A stretch of 64,000 nt of DNA from CAWDVR01 sp044869805 (GTDB lineage: Bacteria > Acidobacteriota > Thermoanaerobaculia > Multivoradales > SZUA-115). Positions 25,614-37,913 of this stretch are shown piece by piece. The DNA lies in NCBI GenBank assembly GCA_044869805.1, contig JBIOXV010000082.1:1-64000 (forward strand), written 5' to 3'. Both the position numbers and the translations under genes were made by a program. The first letter of the stretch is position 1, and each line of letters starts with the position of its first letter. A model generated the notes under the pieces. It made no database searches. It was not told where the DNA came from and saw nothing but the letters and a program-made list of their open reading frames with translations.

Positions 25614-27116
25614 CTACTCCAAGCCCGGAATCGCGAGCTCGGGCTCGTTCGCGAAGAAGCCGTCCTCGAACACCAGGTCGTCCTCGCTGCCGAAGACGCC
25701 GTCGGCGCCGGCCGAGACCAGCCGGTACGCCTCGCCGTCGCCGGGCTCGTAGCGGATCTCCCGCTTCCAGGCGTCGAGGCGCTCCCTGGGGCGAAGCTCG
25801 TAGGCGGCGGCGACCGCGGCGAGGTCGGCGGGGAGGGCCCCGTTCTCGGCCAGGTAGACCTCGATCGCCGTGGAGACCTTCCTCATGTGCGCCATGCTGC
25901 CGACGGCGTGGGCATGGCGGACGAGGGTGGCCGGGTCGAGCCGAGGAGGCGGCTCGCTCTCCGAGGAGGACGTTGGGACGGACGGCTGGCGGGAGGCGGG
26001 CTCGCGCGAGGCCCCATGCGCCGCCGGCGACAGGCCGGAAGCCGGCTCCTCGACGCGCGGCTCGGCACCGCTCTCCGGCGAGCGCCAGGCGAGGAGACCC
26101 ACCACGATCAAGGCCGCCAAAACAGCGGCCGATAGTAGGCCGAAGGCCAGATAGCGATCGTCGCCGCGGCGCGCCGGGCGGGAGCCGGCCGCGGCCCTGG
26201 CGGGCGAGCGCGCAGTGCCGGGCGAGGAGCTCGCCAAGACCGCGATGCCGGCCTTGGCACGCTCGAGGTCGGCGATCAGCTCAGGGTAGCTCTGGTAGCG
26301 CGCCGCCGGGTCCTTGGCCAGCATGGTTTCGATCACCGCCGCCACCGTCGCCGGCACCCGCGGGTTGCGCTCCCTGAGCGGCGTCAACGGCGAGCGGACG
26401 TGGTGCATGGCCAAGGCCAGCGGAGTGTCGGCCCCGAAGGGAGGCTCGCCGCCGAGCAGGTGGTAGAAGGTCGCGCCGAGGGAGTAGATGTCGGCGCGGT
26501 GGTCGACCGGCGCGCCCTGGGCCTGCTCCGGAGAGATGTAGAGCGGCGTGCCGATCAGGTGGCCGGTCAGGGTCAAGGAGCCATCGTCGAGCAGGCTCCG
26601 GGCGAGGCCGAAGTCCACGATCTTGAGCCGCCCGGCCCCGTCCACCATCAGGTTGCCGGGCTTGATATCGCGATGGACGATTCCGTTCTCGAGCGCCGCC
26701 TCGAGCCCCCGTGCCGCCGCGATCAGGTGGTCGAGGCATCGCCGCCCCGACAGATGCCTTCCTTCTTCCAGCGCGGCGGAGAGCGGCTGGCCGTCGACGT
26801 GCTCCATCGCGTAGTAGGGCAGGCCCTGGTAGACCCCGCTCGAGTAGATCTGCGCCACGTTGGGGTGGGCGACCGCCGACAGCGCCTGCACCTCGCGCTC
26901 GAAGCGCGCGAAGTGCTCGGGGTCGTCCGCCGCCGACGGGGCGATCATCTTGATCGCCACCGTGCGCCGGAGGCGGGTGTCGAGGGCCTTGTACACCCTC
27001 CCCATGCCCCCGGCGCCGAGCAGCGAGAGCACTCGGAACCCGTCGACCTCCCGGCCGATGGGATCGGCCTCGGGCCGCGGCCCGAGCCGCAACGTGACGT
27101 CCATCGGGGCTGCCAT
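25614..27116 (-). CDS. Ser/Thr protein kinase with GspG-like extracytoplasmic domain
   Basis: 500 residues. The ATG at 27116 has a GGAGGAG site; the longer open frame is a shadow of the next gene. Kinase domain 26-290: glycine loop GAGGMGRVY, Lys56 in AIKM, HRD 148-150, DFG 168-170, activation-segment GTPLYISPEQ. One membrane helix at about 322-344 follows. The outer part (about 395-490) resembles the C-terminal domain of type II secretion pseudopilin GspG: helix STAIEVYLAENGALPADLAA, then DAWKREIRYEPGDGEAYRLV and SAGADGVFGSEDDL. In GspG this last part is a calcium loop. It likely senses something outside and phosphorylates cytoplasmic targets. Confidence 0.92.
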   Translation of the reverse strand: MAAPMDVTLRLGPRPEADPIGREVDGFRVLSLLGAGGMGRVYKALDTRLRRTVAIKMIAPSAADDPEHFARFEREVQALSAVAHPNVAQIYSSGVYQGLPYYAMEHVDGQPLSAALEEGRHLSGRRCLDHLIAAARGLEAALENGIVHRDIKPGNLMVDGAGRLKIVDFGLARSLLDDGSLTLTGHLIGTPLYISPEQAQGAPVDHRADIYSLGATFYHLLGGEPPFGADTPLALAMHHVRSPLTPLRERNPRVPATVAAVIETMLAKDPAARYQSYPELIADLERAKAGIAVLASSSPGTARSPARAAAGSRPARRGDDRYLAFGLLSAAVLAALIVVGLLAWRSPESGAEPRVEEPASGLSPAAHGASREPASRQPSVPTSSSESEPPPRLDPATLVRHAHAVGSMAHMRKVSTAIEVYLAENGALPADLAAVAAAYELRPRERLDAWKREIRYEPGDGEAYRLVSAGADGVFGSEDDLVFEDGFFANEPELAIPGLE

Positions 27117-27216
27117 CGGCGGCTCCTCCAGCGGCGTGTGGCTGGGTAGCCGATCTGCTGGAACCTGTGAGGCGAATCCTACCCCAGCGGAGGCAAGGAG
27201 AGGTGCCGAGGCGAGG

Positions 27217-27240
27217 AGGGCCGGCGTAGCCGCCGGCCCT
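27217..27240 (-). terminator. Stem-loop after the tricorn protease gene
   Basis: AGGGCCGGCG (27217-27226) and CGCCGGCCCT (27231-27240) form a perfect 10-bp stem with a TAGC loop, 13 bases downstream of the protease stop on its strand. No T-run follows, so it may pause or protect the transcript rather than end it outright. Confidence 0.5.
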
Positions 27241-27253
27241 CGACCTCGATCGG

Positions 27254-30682
<3,429 letters not shown>

Positions 30683-30866
30683 GCTCTACCTCTCCAGGTT
30701 GGGGTCGACGAGCTTACTACGCTTGTCGTTGGAAAAGGTTGCCGGGGTTTGCGACCCCCTTCGCTTTACCCTATGCTTGCAGCCGCTCGCGACTCCCCGC
30801 AGCACCGCGGACGCTGGCGTCTAGGACCCCATTCCATCGCTCCAAGCTGGGAGAAGGGCTCTCTCG

Positions 30867-31865
30867 ATGGAGATTCACGACCATATTCTGCAAACGCTGG
30901 GCAACACGCCGCTCGTCCGCCTGGCAAGGTTCTCCCCCCACGGCGCGCCGCTCGCCGCCAAGGTCGAGTTCTTCAATCCCGGGGCGAGCGTCAAGGATCG
31001 GATCGGGCTGGCGATGATCGAGGCGGCCGAGAAAGCGGGCCTCTTGAAGCCGGGCGGCCTGATCGTCGAGCCCACCTCCGGCAACACCGGCGTCGGCCTG
31101 GCGATGGCGGCGATCCTCAAGGGCTACCGGCTGATCTGCACCGCGGCGGAGAAGATCCCGAAAGAGAAGGTGGCTCTGCTCGAGGCCTACGGCGCCAAGG
31201 TCATCATCTGCCCGCTCGACGTCGAGCCCGACGATCCCCGCTCCTACTACAAGGTCGCCGAGCGCATCCGCGACGAGCAGGGCGCCTTCCTGCCCTACCA
31301 GTACTACAACCAGGCCAATCCCGGGGCCCACTACGCGACCACCGGGCCCGAGATCTGGCGCCAGACCGACGGCAAGGTCACCCACTGGGTGGCCGGCATC
31401 GGCACCGGCGGCACGGTGACCGGCGCCGGCAAGTTCCTCAAGGAGCAGAACCCCGACATCCGGGTGATCGCCGTCGACCCGGTAGGCAGCATCTACGCCT
31501 ACTACAAGCAGCACGGTGTGATACCGCCGCCCGAGGAGCAGGGCAACTACCTGATCGACGGCATCGGCGGCTCGATCAAGGCCTCCTCGGCGTGGCTCGA
31601 GTACGTGGACGACATCATCAGCGTCGACGACAAGACCGCCTACCAGACGACCCTCGAGCTGGCGCGCACCGAGGCCATCTTCGGCGGCTCCTCGAGCGGC
31701 GCGGCAGCCGCCGGCGCGCGCCGCATCGCCGCGGATCTGCCGGCCGACGCCCTGGTGGTGACCCTCTTCCCGGACTCCGGCGAGCGCTATTTGTCGCGCC
31801 TCAACGAGCAGTGGATGCGGGCCAAGGGCTTGCTCGACGAGCCGGGCGGGAGCGGCGAGAGCTGA
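30867..31865 (+). CDS. PLP-dependent cysteine synthase / cystathionine beta-synthase
   Basis: 332 residues of fold-type II PLP enzymes. Visible are the PLP lysine in NPGASVKDRIG, the substrate loop PTSGNTGVGLAMA and the phosphate cradle GIGTGGTVTGAG. The FFNPGASVKDR context and the region YLIDGIGGSIKASSAWL resemble cystathionine beta-synthase-like proteins as much as CysK, so the substrate (O-acetylserine/sulfide or serine/homocysteine) is left open. No CBS regulatory tail is present. It overlaps the next gene by one base (TGATG), suggesting an operon with the flavin reductase. Confidence 0.9.
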   Translation: MEIHDHILQTLGNTPLVRLARFSPHGAPLAAKVEFFNPGASVKDRIGLAMIEAAEKAGLLKPGGLIVEPTSGNTGVGLAMAAILKGYRLICTAAEKIPKEKVALLEAYGAKVIICPLDVEPDDPRSYYKVAERIRDEQGAFLPYQYYNQANPGAHYATTGPEIWRQTDGKVTHWVAGIGTGGTVTGAGKFLKEQNPDIRVIAVDPVGSIYAYYKQHGVIPPPEEQGNYLIDGIGGSIKASSAWLEYVDDIISVDDKTAYQTTLELARTEAIFGGSSSGAAAAGARRIAADLPADALVVTLFPDSGERYLSRLNEQWMRAKGLLDEPGGSGES

Positions 31866-32347
31866 TGGCCATCACCTCCGAGGGGTTCCGGGACGCGCTG
31901 CGCCACTTCCCGGCGGGGGTGACCATCCTGACTATCAAGCTCGGCGACGAGGTCCACGGGCTGACCGTCTCCGCCTTCGCCTCGGTATCGCCCGAGCCGC
32001 CGCTCATCGCCGTGGTCATCGACCGCCGGCACCACGCCCACCAGATGCTGGAGACGGACGGCGCGGTGTTCGCCGTCAACATCCTGGCCGGCGACCAGGA
32101 GGAGCTCTCCGATCGCTTCGCCTGGACGCCCTCCGAGGAGCGTTTCGGCGCCGGCCGTTGGACCACTGCCGCGACCGGTGCGCCGATCCTCGAGGATGCG
32201 CTGGCCTGGCTCGACTGCCGGGTCTGGGGCCGGCACGAGGCCGGCACCCACTGGATCTACGTCGGCGAGGTGCTGGCGAGCGGCGTGCCGAGGAGCGACG
32301 AGCCGCCGCTGATCTACTGGAACCGAAGCTACCGGCGTTTGACTTGA
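31865..32347 (+). CDS. Flavin reductase family protein
   Basis: 160 residues with the FMN-binding split-barrel pattern of flavin reductase-like proteins: ALRHFPAGVTILTIK, GLTVSAFASVSPEPPLIAVV, FAVNILAGDQEELSDRFA, and HWIYVGEVLASG near the end. It would reduce FMN or FAD with NAD(P)H, either free or for a partner monooxygenase; none is adjacent. Start fixed by the TGATG overlap with the upstream gene. Eleven bases separate it from the dipeptidase. Confidence 0.9.
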   Translation: MAITSEGFRDALRHFPAGVTILTIKLGDEVHGLTVSAFASVSPEPPLIAVVIDRRHHAHQMLETDGAVFAVNILAGDQEELSDRFAWTPSEERFGAGRWTTAATGAPILEDALAWLDCRVWGRHEAGTHWIYVGEVLASGVPRSDEPPLIYWNRSYRRLT

Positions 32348-32358
32348 GGGAGATGCCC

Positions 32359-33636
32359 ATGCGGCTGGCAATCGGAGCTCTGGTGGTGGCCACCCTGCTG
32401 GCGGCCGGCGGCGCCTGGGGAGAGGAGGGAGGCCCGGGGATGGAACGATTCCGCTTGTTGCTCCGCGAAGCACCGCTGATCGACGGCCACAACGACCTGC
32501 CCTGGGCCCTGCGCGACAAGTACGGCGGCAAGCTCGACGCCGTCGACCTGAGGCAGGACCTCTCCACCGGCGACAAGGCCCTGCACACCGACCTGCCGCG
32601 CCTGGCGCAGGGCGGTGTTGGCGCTCAGTTCTGGTCGGTCTACGTGCCGGTCGAGCTCGAGGGAGCCAGGGCGGTGGAGGCCGTCTTCGAGCAGATCGAC
32701 GTCGTGCACCGCCTCTGCGCCCGCTACCCGGACACCTTCGAGCTCGCGCTCACGGCCGCCGACGTCGAGCGCATCGCCAAGGCCGGGAGGATCGCCTCGC
32801 TCGTCGGCATGGAGGGCGGGCACTCGATTCACGACTCGCTCGCCCTGCTGCGCCGCGCCTACGACGCCGGCGCGCGGTACATGACCCTGACGCACTGGAA
32901 GAGCACGGCCTGGGCCGACTCGGCGACCGACGCCCCCAAGCACGGCGGCCTGACGCGGTTCGGCGAGGAGGTGGTGCGCGAGATGAACCGGCTCGGCATG
33001 CTGGTCGACCTCTCTCACGTCTCGGCCGAAACCATGCACGACGCGCTCGCCGTGGCCGCTGCGCCGGTCATCTTCTCGCACTCCTCGGCGCGCGGCGTGA
33101 CGCCCCACGTGCGCAACGTGCCGGATGACGTGCTGGCAAAGCTCAGGGACAACGGCGGTGTGGCGATGGTGACCTTCGTGCCGGCCTTCGTCAGCGAGGA
33201 GGTCCGCCACTGGGAGGCCGACGAGGCGGCGGAGAAGGCGCGGCTCGACGTGATCCACGTGGGCGACCCGGAAAGCGCCAAGCAGCCGCTCGAGGCCTGG
33301 CGGAAGGCCCATCCCGCACCGCGCGCCACTCTCGCCCAGGTGGCGGACCACCTCGACCACCTGCGACAGGTGGCGGGCGCCGATCACATCGGCATCGGCT
33401 CGGACTTCGACGGCATCGAGCAGGGGCCGATGGGTCTCGAGGACGTCTCCACCTACCCGGCGCTCTTCGCCGAGCTCTCGCACCGCGGCTGGCCGGACGA
33501 GGATCTGAAGAAGGCCGCGGGCGGCAACGTGCTGCGCGCGCTGCGCGATGCCGAGCGCGTTGCAGCGCGCTTGCGCACCGAGCGGCCGGCGTCGGAGGCG
33601 AAGATCGAGGAGCTGGACGCAGAGCCGAAGCCGTAG
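32359..33636 (+). CDS. Membrane dipeptidase (M19 family)
   Basis: 425 residues starting with a signal peptide (RLAIGALVVATLLAAGGAWG). I chose the second ATG (32359) because a GAGGG site lies 8 bases upstream; ATG 32353 would add two residues. Zinc-site motifs of renal-dipeptidase-type M19 enzymes are clear: IDGHNDLPWALRD, GMEGGHSI, MTLTHWKSTAWADS, DLSHVSAETMHD, FSHSSARGVTPH and HIGIGSDFDG. It hydrolyses dipeptides, including D-residue substrates in some members, in the periplasm. Probably last gene of the operon that begins with the cysteine-synthase-type gene. Confidence 0.94.
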   Translation: MRLAIGALVVATLLAAGGAWGEEGGPGMERFRLLLREAPLIDGHNDLPWALRDKYGGKLDAVDLRQDLSTGDKALHTDLPRLAQGGVGAQFWSVYVPVELEGARAVEAVFEQIDVVHRLCARYPDTFELALTAADVERIAKAGRIASLVGMEGGHSIHDSLALLRRAYDAGARYMTLTHWKSTAWADSATDAPKHGGLTRFGEEVVREMNRLGMLVDLSHVSAETMHDALAVAAAPVIFSHSSARGVTPHVRNVPDDVLAKLRDNGGVAMVTFVPAFVSEEVRHWEADEAAEKARLDVIHVGDPESAKQPLEAWRKAHPAPRATLAQVADHLDHLRQVAGADHIGIGSDFDGIEQGPMGLEDVSTYPALFAELSHRGWPDEDLKKAAGGNVLRALRDAERVAARLRTERPASEAKIEELDAEPKP

Positions 33637-33640
33637 CGGC

Positions 33641-33742
33641 GGGCGACCACGAGGGTCGCCCCTACGGCAGATGGACAGGTCCTCACGGAGGGGCGGGCCT
33701 CGTGCCCGCCCTTGGCCCGAGTGACCACGAGGGTCGCCCTAC
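33641..33742. repeat. Composite GC-rich repeat, copy 2
   Basis: Two direct copies of GACCACGAGGGTCGCCC (within 33644-33660 and 33723-33739), each itself a palindrome, flank a reversed copy of the palindrome GGGCGGGC-CTCGT-GCCCGCCC (33691-33711) that also occurs at 3451-3471. The element fills the convergent gap between the dipeptidase and oxidoreductase genes and could serve as a two-way stem-loop. Its right end overlaps the oxidoreductase stop. Confidence 0.7.
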
Positions 33743-34752
33743 GAGATCGCCAGCACGATCTTCCCGAAGTGCCGGCCCGCCGCCATGTGCTCGAGGGCGG
33801 CGCGGGCCTCGGTCCAGGGGAAGACCCGATCGACGACTGGCCGCAGGTCGTGGGCCGCGATGGCGCGGTTCATGGCCTCGAAGGACTCGCGGTCCCCGGC
33901 CAGGATGCCCTGCACCCGCACCCGCTGCATGAAGATCGGCACGATCGAGAGCTCGGCGGCGCCGCCGGCGAGCACCCCGATGAGCGCGATGGTGCCGCCG
34001 AAGCGGATGGCGGCGAGCGACTGGGCGAGCGTCCCCGCCCCGCCGACCTCCAACACCACGTCCACGCCTCGGCCGCCCGTCAGCTCCTTGGCCACCGCCC
34101 CCCACTTCGGCGTCGAGCGGTAGTTGATCGTCTCCCAGGCGCCGAGCTCGCGGGCCCGCGCCAGCTTCTCGTCGCTCCCCGAGGTGACGATCACAAGCGC
34201 CCCGGCGAGGCGCGCGAGCTGAAGGGCGAAGATCGACACTCCGCCCGTCCCTTGCACCAGCACAATGTGGCCGGGCTCGACGCCGCCCTCGGTGAAGAGC
34301 GCGTTCCAGGCGGTGACCGCGGCGCAGGGCAGGGTCGAGGCCTCCTCGTAGCTCAGGTTCTCGGGGATCGCGACGCAGCCTTCCTCGGAGATCACGATCT
34401 CCTCGGCGAGTGTGCCGTCGAGCGGCCCGCCGAGGGTGGCGCGGACCCTCTCCCGCGTGGGCTCGCCGGCGACCCACGGCGGCGCGAACGTGGGCGTCAC
34501 CCGGTCGCCAATCGCGAACCGCGTGACGCCGGGGCCGACCGCGACCACCTCGCCGGCGCCGTCCGAGCAGGGGATGAAGGGCAGCGGCTGGCGCGGGTTG
34601 TAGCGGCCCTCGACCATCAACCAGTCACGGTAGTTGAGCGAGACGGCGGAGAGCGCCACCCGCACCTCGCCGCGCCCCGGCTCGCGGGCCGGTCGCTCGG
34701 CGAGGACGAGGTGATCGAGCCCGAAGGCCCCCTGGACCTCAAACGCTCTCAT
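33739..34752 (-). CDS. Zinc-type alcohol dehydrogenase-like oxidoreductase (MDR family)
   Basis: 337 residues, ATG at 34752 (RAFEVQGAFGLDHLVLAERP). Medium-chain dehydrogenase features: VSLNYRDWLMVEGRY, FIPCSDGAGEVVAVGPGV and a nucleotide fold with VLVQGTGGVSIFALQLARLA. The catalytic and structural cysteines of classic zinc enzymes are mostly absent, which points to the quinone-oxidoreductase-like, zinc-independent branch. NADPH-dependent reduction of alkenals or quinones is likely. It lies just downstream of the AbrB/PIN pair on the same strand. Confidence 0.88.
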   Translation of the reverse strand: MRAFEVQGAFGLDHLVLAERPAREPGRGEVRVALSAVSLNYRDWLMVEGRYNPRQPLPFIPCSDGAGEVVAVGPGVTRFAIGDRVTPTFAPPWVAGEPTRERVRATLGGPLDGTLAEEIVISEEGCVAIPENLSYEEASTLPCAAVTAWNALFTEGGVEPGHIVLVQGTGGVSIFALQLARLAGALVIVTSGSDEKLARARELGAWETINYRSTPKWGAVAKELTGGRGVDVVLEVGGAGTLAQSLAAIRFGGTIALIGVLAGGAAELSIVPIFMQRVRVQGILAGDRESFEAMNRAIAAHDLRPVVDRVFPWTEARAALEHMAAGRHFGKIVLAIS

Positions 34753-34763
34753 CGAGGGTGCCC

Positions 34764-35219
34764 TCAATCGGGCTCGTGGACGAGGTGAGTCTCTCGGCCG
34801 CCGGTGGGATAGAGGTCCGATCTCAGGAGTGTAAAGCCCTCTCCGGCAGTCAGGGTTTCATCGAAGGTTACCGTGTCGCGGCACCCTGAGCGGCGGCACT
34901 GCCGCCCGATCATGTAGTCCGCGAAATCGCCTCGGCCGCGACGAAAGTCCTCGAGCGCAGCCCGCACCAGATCCGAGTCCTGCACGATCAGCAGCTTTCG
35001 GTTCAGCAGCCCCTCGACCACCATCGCCTGCGCGGTGCGGTCGCGACGATAGCGCCGCCCCTTGAGCGTCCAGACGATCTCGCACAGGGCCACAGTGGTC
35101 AGAAAGAGGGCTTCCCCGCTTTCCTCCGCTTCGTCCAGAAACTGGCTTGCCAGAGCATCGAACGGCGGCTCGTCCTGGGCCAGGTAGCGAAGCAGCACGT
35201 TCGTATCGAGCCCCCTCAC
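34764..35219 (-). CDS. PIN-domain toxin (VapC-like), second module
   Basis: 151 residues with GTG start. Acidic PIN residues: D in GLDTNVLLRYLAQDE, E in VALCEIVWTLKG, D in GDFADYMIGRQC, and D in VTFDETLTAGEG. It is predicted to be a Mg2+-dependent ribonuclease neutralised by the AbrB-type protein whose gene overlaps it by four bases. Sequence similarity to the PIN protein at 5992 is limited to the motifs, so this is probably an independent acquisition. Confidence 0.88.
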   Translation of the reverse strand: MRGLDTNVLLRYLAQDEPPFDALASQFLDEAEESGEALFLTTVALCEIVWTLKGRRYRRDRTAQAMVVEGLLNRKLLIVQDSDLVRAALEDFRRGRGDFADYMIGRQCRRSGCRDTVTFDETLTAGEGFTLLRSDLYPTGGRETHLVHEPD

Positions 35220-35488
35220 CTCTTGTAGCTCCGGAGAATGCGCTCGTCGTCCTCGGCCACGGCTTCGAGCAGGGACTCATGCATCTCTTCGAGCGTCACC
35301 GGCTTCATCCCCGGCCGATGAAGCATGCCGGCGAGCTCTTTGATCGAGCGGCCGACCTTGCGTATCCGCACCGCGCCGCTTTCTTCGATCGTGAACTCGA
35401 GCCGGTCCCCTGCATTGGCCCGGAGAAAATCCCGCACCTCCTTGGGGATCGTGATCTGTCCTTTGCTGGTGACGGTAGCCGCTGCCAT
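35216..35488 (-). CDS. AbrB-family antitoxin, second module
   Basis: 90 residues. N-terminal SpoVT/AbrB DNA-binding hairpin (ATVTSKGQITIPKEVRDFLR then ANAGDRLEFTIEESGAVRI), then a helical tail (TLEEMHESLLEAVAEDDERI) for toxin binding. ATG at 35488 with an AAGGAG site that is part of a perfect 11-bp inverted repeat immediately upstream. It forms a toxin-antitoxin operon with the downstream PIN gene. Confidence 0.9.
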   Translation of the reverse strand: MAAATVTSKGQITIPKEVRDFLRANAGDRLEFTIEESGAVRIRKVGRSIKELAGMLHRPGMKPVTLEEMHESLLEAVAEDDERILRSYKR

Positions 35489-35490
35489 GA

Positions 35491-35517
35491 ATTCTCCTTA
35501 CCGCAGGTAAGGAGAAT
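35491..35517 (-). promoter_or_regulatory. Perfect palindrome over the second AbrB ribosome site
   Basis: ATTCTCCTTAC (35491-35501) and GTAAGGAGAAT (35507-35517) pair perfectly around a 5-base spacer. On the coding strand one arm contains the antitoxin's AAGGAG site, so the palindrome may be an autoregulatory operator or an mRNA hairpin that hides the site. Its CTCCTTAC/GTAAGGAG half-sites are the same as those at the first AbrB/PIN module. Confidence 0.65.
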
Positions 35518-35548
35518 CTACACCAGTCTCGTTTCTCGATGCAAGACG

Positions 35549-37000
35549 CTATTGCCCGTCGCGCTCCGGAGCGCGCCCGAAGTCGCCCTCCATCTCGGCC
35601 GCGGCATAGGCGAGGAGCGCGTGGGCCGCCACGTTCTGGCGCAGGCCCGCCTCGTCCACCTGCGCCAGCGTGTCGTTGACCGTGTGGTGGACGTCGAAGT
35701 AGCGGGTGGCGTCCTGCCACAGGGCGAAGAGCGGCACGCGGGCGGGGGCGAGTGGCGAGAGATCGGCGCCGCCGCGGCCCTCGTTGCCGCCCTGCTCCAC
35801 GCCCAGCGGCGCGAGCAGCCGGGCCACGGCCTCGACCGCCGGCAGCGCCGCGGGCTCGACCCCCGAGCTCAACGCCCACACCGCATCGGCCCCGAGGTCG
35901 GCCTCGACCGCGGCCACGTGCCGGGGAAGCTCCGCCTCGTGAGCCACGGCGTAGGCCCTGGCGCCGGAGAGGCCGAACTCCTCGTTGGCGAACAGCACCA
36001 CGCGCACGGTGCGGCGCGGGCGCTCTCGCAGCTCGGCGATCAGCTTGGCGGCGGCGACCGCGATGGCGCAGCCGGCGCCGTCGTCGAGCGCGCCCTGGCC
36101 GAGGTCCCAGGAGTCCAGGTGGGCACCCAGCAGCACGATCTCCTCCGGCTTCTCGCGGCCGCGCACCTCGGCGATCACGTTGGCGGACTGCTCGTCGGGG
36201 AGCACGCGGGTGGTGAGCCGCAGGCGGAAGCGCACCGGCTTGCCGGAGGCGGCCTGCGCGGCGAGGAGATCGGAGTCCGGGTTGGAGAGCGCCGCGGCCG
36301 GGATCCTCGCCACGCCGTCCAGGTAGCGGGTGGCGCCGGTGTGGGCGATGCGGTCGTTCGAGGTGCCGGCGGAGCGGATGAGCAGGGCCACGGCGCCCTT
36401 CTTCGCCGCCTCGCTCGGGCCGGCGCCCCGCTTGGCCACGGCACGGCCGTAGCCCGACGCGTCGCGGGTCGCCTCCATCACGCCGTCGATGAACACGATC
36501 TTGCCCGCGGCGGCGCCCTCCGGCAGCGCCTTGAGCGCGTCGAGCGACTCGACGCGCAGCACCTCGGCCTCGAGCCCGGCGTCCGGCGTGGGGGCGCTGC
36601 CGCCCAGCGCGGTCAGCACCACGAGCTGCGGATAAGGGGCGAGGATCTCGCCGCTTGCTTCCCCGCGCTCCCAGTGCGGCACGGTCACGGGCTCGGCGCG
36701 CACCTCGTCGAAGCCCAGCTCGCGGAGCTTGGCGAGCGCCCACTCCACGGCCCGCCGGTCGCCAGCCGAGCCCGCGAGCCGCGGGCCCACCTCGACCGAC
36801 AGCGAGCGCACGAGCTGGTAGGCGAGATCGCTGCCCCCCGCGCGCTCGCGCAGGCCCTCGGCTGCGCGCGCCAGCTCGTCGGAGAGCGGCGGCGGCGAGG
36901 CTGCCTCGGCCACGCAGCCGAGCAGGCAGAGCGCCGAGAGCGTGAATGCCGCGGCCAGCGCCGGCCGGCCGATCCTCTCCAAGTCACGCGGCACGCTCAT
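35549..37000 (-). CDS. M28-family aminopeptidase/carboxypeptidase Q-like
   Basis: 483 residues with a lipoprotein-like signal (TLSALCLLGCV; lipobox Cys near 29), so probably membrane-anchored in the periplasm. Two-zinc M28 motifs: LLGAHLDSWDLGQGALDDGAG (His, Asp, Asp), FANEEFGLSGARAY (Glu-Glu), AVEADLGAD and a late His in VHHTVNDTLAQVD. An inserted PA-like region lies between about 110 and 240. It removes terminal amino acids from peptides, fitting the other extracellular peptidases nearby. It overlaps the HIT gene by four bases. Confidence 0.92.
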   Translation of the reverse strand: MSVPRDLERIGRPALAAAFTLSALCLLGCVAEAASPPPLSDELARAAEGLRERAGGSDLAYQLVRSLSVEVGPRLAGSAGDRRAVEWALAKLRELGFDEVRAEPVTVPHWERGEASGEILAPYPQLVVLTALGGSAPTPDAGLEAEVLRVESLDALKALPEGAAAGKIVFIDGVMEATRDASGYGRAVAKRGAGPSEAAKKGAVALLIRSAGTSNDRIAHTGATRYLDGVARIPAAALSNPDSDLLAAQAASGKPVRFRLRLTTRVLPDEQSANVIAEVRGREKPEEIVLLGAHLDSWDLGQGALDDGAGCAIAVAAAKLIAELRERPRRTVRVVLFANEEFGLSGARAYAVAHEAELPRHVAAVEADLGADAVWALSSGVEPAALPAVEAVARLLAPLGVEQGGNEGRGGADLSPLAPARVPLFALWQDATRYFDVHHTVNDTLAQVDEAGLRQNVAAHALLAYAAAEMEGDFGRAPERDGQ

Positions 37001-37431
37001 GTGCCCTCCTCGGCGAGGGCGGAGGCGAGCTTCTCCGCCAGCGCCTGGCCCGCGTCCGGCTCCAGCCGGCCGGCCCGCCAGTCGATGCCGAGGCCGCTGC
37101 CGGCGAACTTGGGGATGATGTGGAAGTGGACGTGCATCACCACCTGGTGGGCGGCGGCGCCGTTGTTCTGCAGCACGTTATACGCGGTCGCGCCCGTCAC
37201 CCGCTTGACCGCCCGCGCCAGGCGCGGCAGCACGCGGCCGAGGGCGGCGGCAGCCTCGTCGGAGAGCTCGTCGAGGTGCGCCTTGCGCTCCTTGGGGATC
37301 ACCAGCAGGTGGCCCCGCGAGAGAGGGTTGATGTCCAGAAAGGCGAGCACCTGCTCGTCCTCGTAGACGCGGTGGCAGGGGATCTCGCTGTCCAGGATGC
37401 GGTCGAAGATGGTGCGCTCGCGTTCGCTCAT
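36997..37431 (-). CDS. HIT-family nucleotide-binding protein
   Basis: 144 residues with the histidine-triad motif HVHFHII near the C-terminus and upstream family segments CHRVYEDEQVLAFLDINPLSRG and HLLVIPKERKAHLDELSD. HIT proteins of this branch hydrolyse adenosine phosphoramidates or dinucleotides. The ATG overlaps nothing upstream and the end overlaps the M28 gene by four bases, so the two are co-transcribed. Divergent from the metal locus that begins at 37.5 kb. Confidence 0.94.
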   Translation of the reverse strand: MSERERTIFDRILDSEIPCHRVYEDEQVLAFLDINPLSRGHLLVIPKERKAHLDELSDEAAAALGRVLPRLARAVKRVTGATAYNVLQNNGAAAHQVVMHVHFHIIPKFAGSGLGIDWRAGRLEPDAGQALAEKLASALAEEGT

Positions 37432-37523
37432 GGCGTGGGATTCTCGCGCTGGTCTTGGTGCCGGGCCGTGGATGCGCCTATGATAGTAGGAGTTCGGAAC
37501 GGACGAACCAAGCCTCGAAGGCC

Positions 37524-37913
37524 ATGACCTCCACCGCTCCCGATCGCCGGCCGCCGCTCAGGGCACGAGCCCTGCTCGCCGCGCTTCTCGCCCTGGTCAG
37601 CCTGGCGAGCGCCGTCGAGCTCCATCGCGAGCACACGCTGGTCGAGCCTTCGCCGCGGGAGGGCGGCCACGCGGCCGCCCTGGTCGCCGGCTGCCACCCC
37701 GAGCTCGCGACTCACCTCGAGCTCCCCAGCGAGCCTCGCTCGCCGGAGTGCCCGGCCTGCCTGCTGCGCCTGGTCACCCGCGGCGCGGTGGTGCCGGCGG
37801 AGACCGCCTTCTACGCCCTGCTCGCGCCGCGAGAGCGCGTGCCGGAGCAGGGCTTCGCCGCCCGCTTCAACCCGGTCCGCTCCAGCCTCTCCCGCGGCCC
37901 TCCCGCCGCCTAG
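37524..37913 (+). CDS. Small exported Cys/His protein (CPxC-1)
   Basis: 129 residues; ATG at 37524 chosen because it gives a clean N-terminal signal/membrane helix (LRARALLAALLALVSLASAV). The mature part contains scattered His (ELHREHTLVEPSPREGGHAA, GCHPELATH) and a CPAC motif. This resembles small periplasmic metal-handling proteins often encoded just before TonB receptors. No family is firmly recognised. A second protein of similar build is encoded at 46026. It is followed after 102 bases by the TonB receptor. Confidence 0.65.
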   Translation: MTSTAPDRRPPLRARALLAALLALVSLASAVELHREHTLVEPSPREGGHAAALVAGCHPELATHLELPSEPRSPECPACLLRLVTRGAVVPAETAFYALLAPRERVPEQGFAARFNPVRSSLSRGPPAA

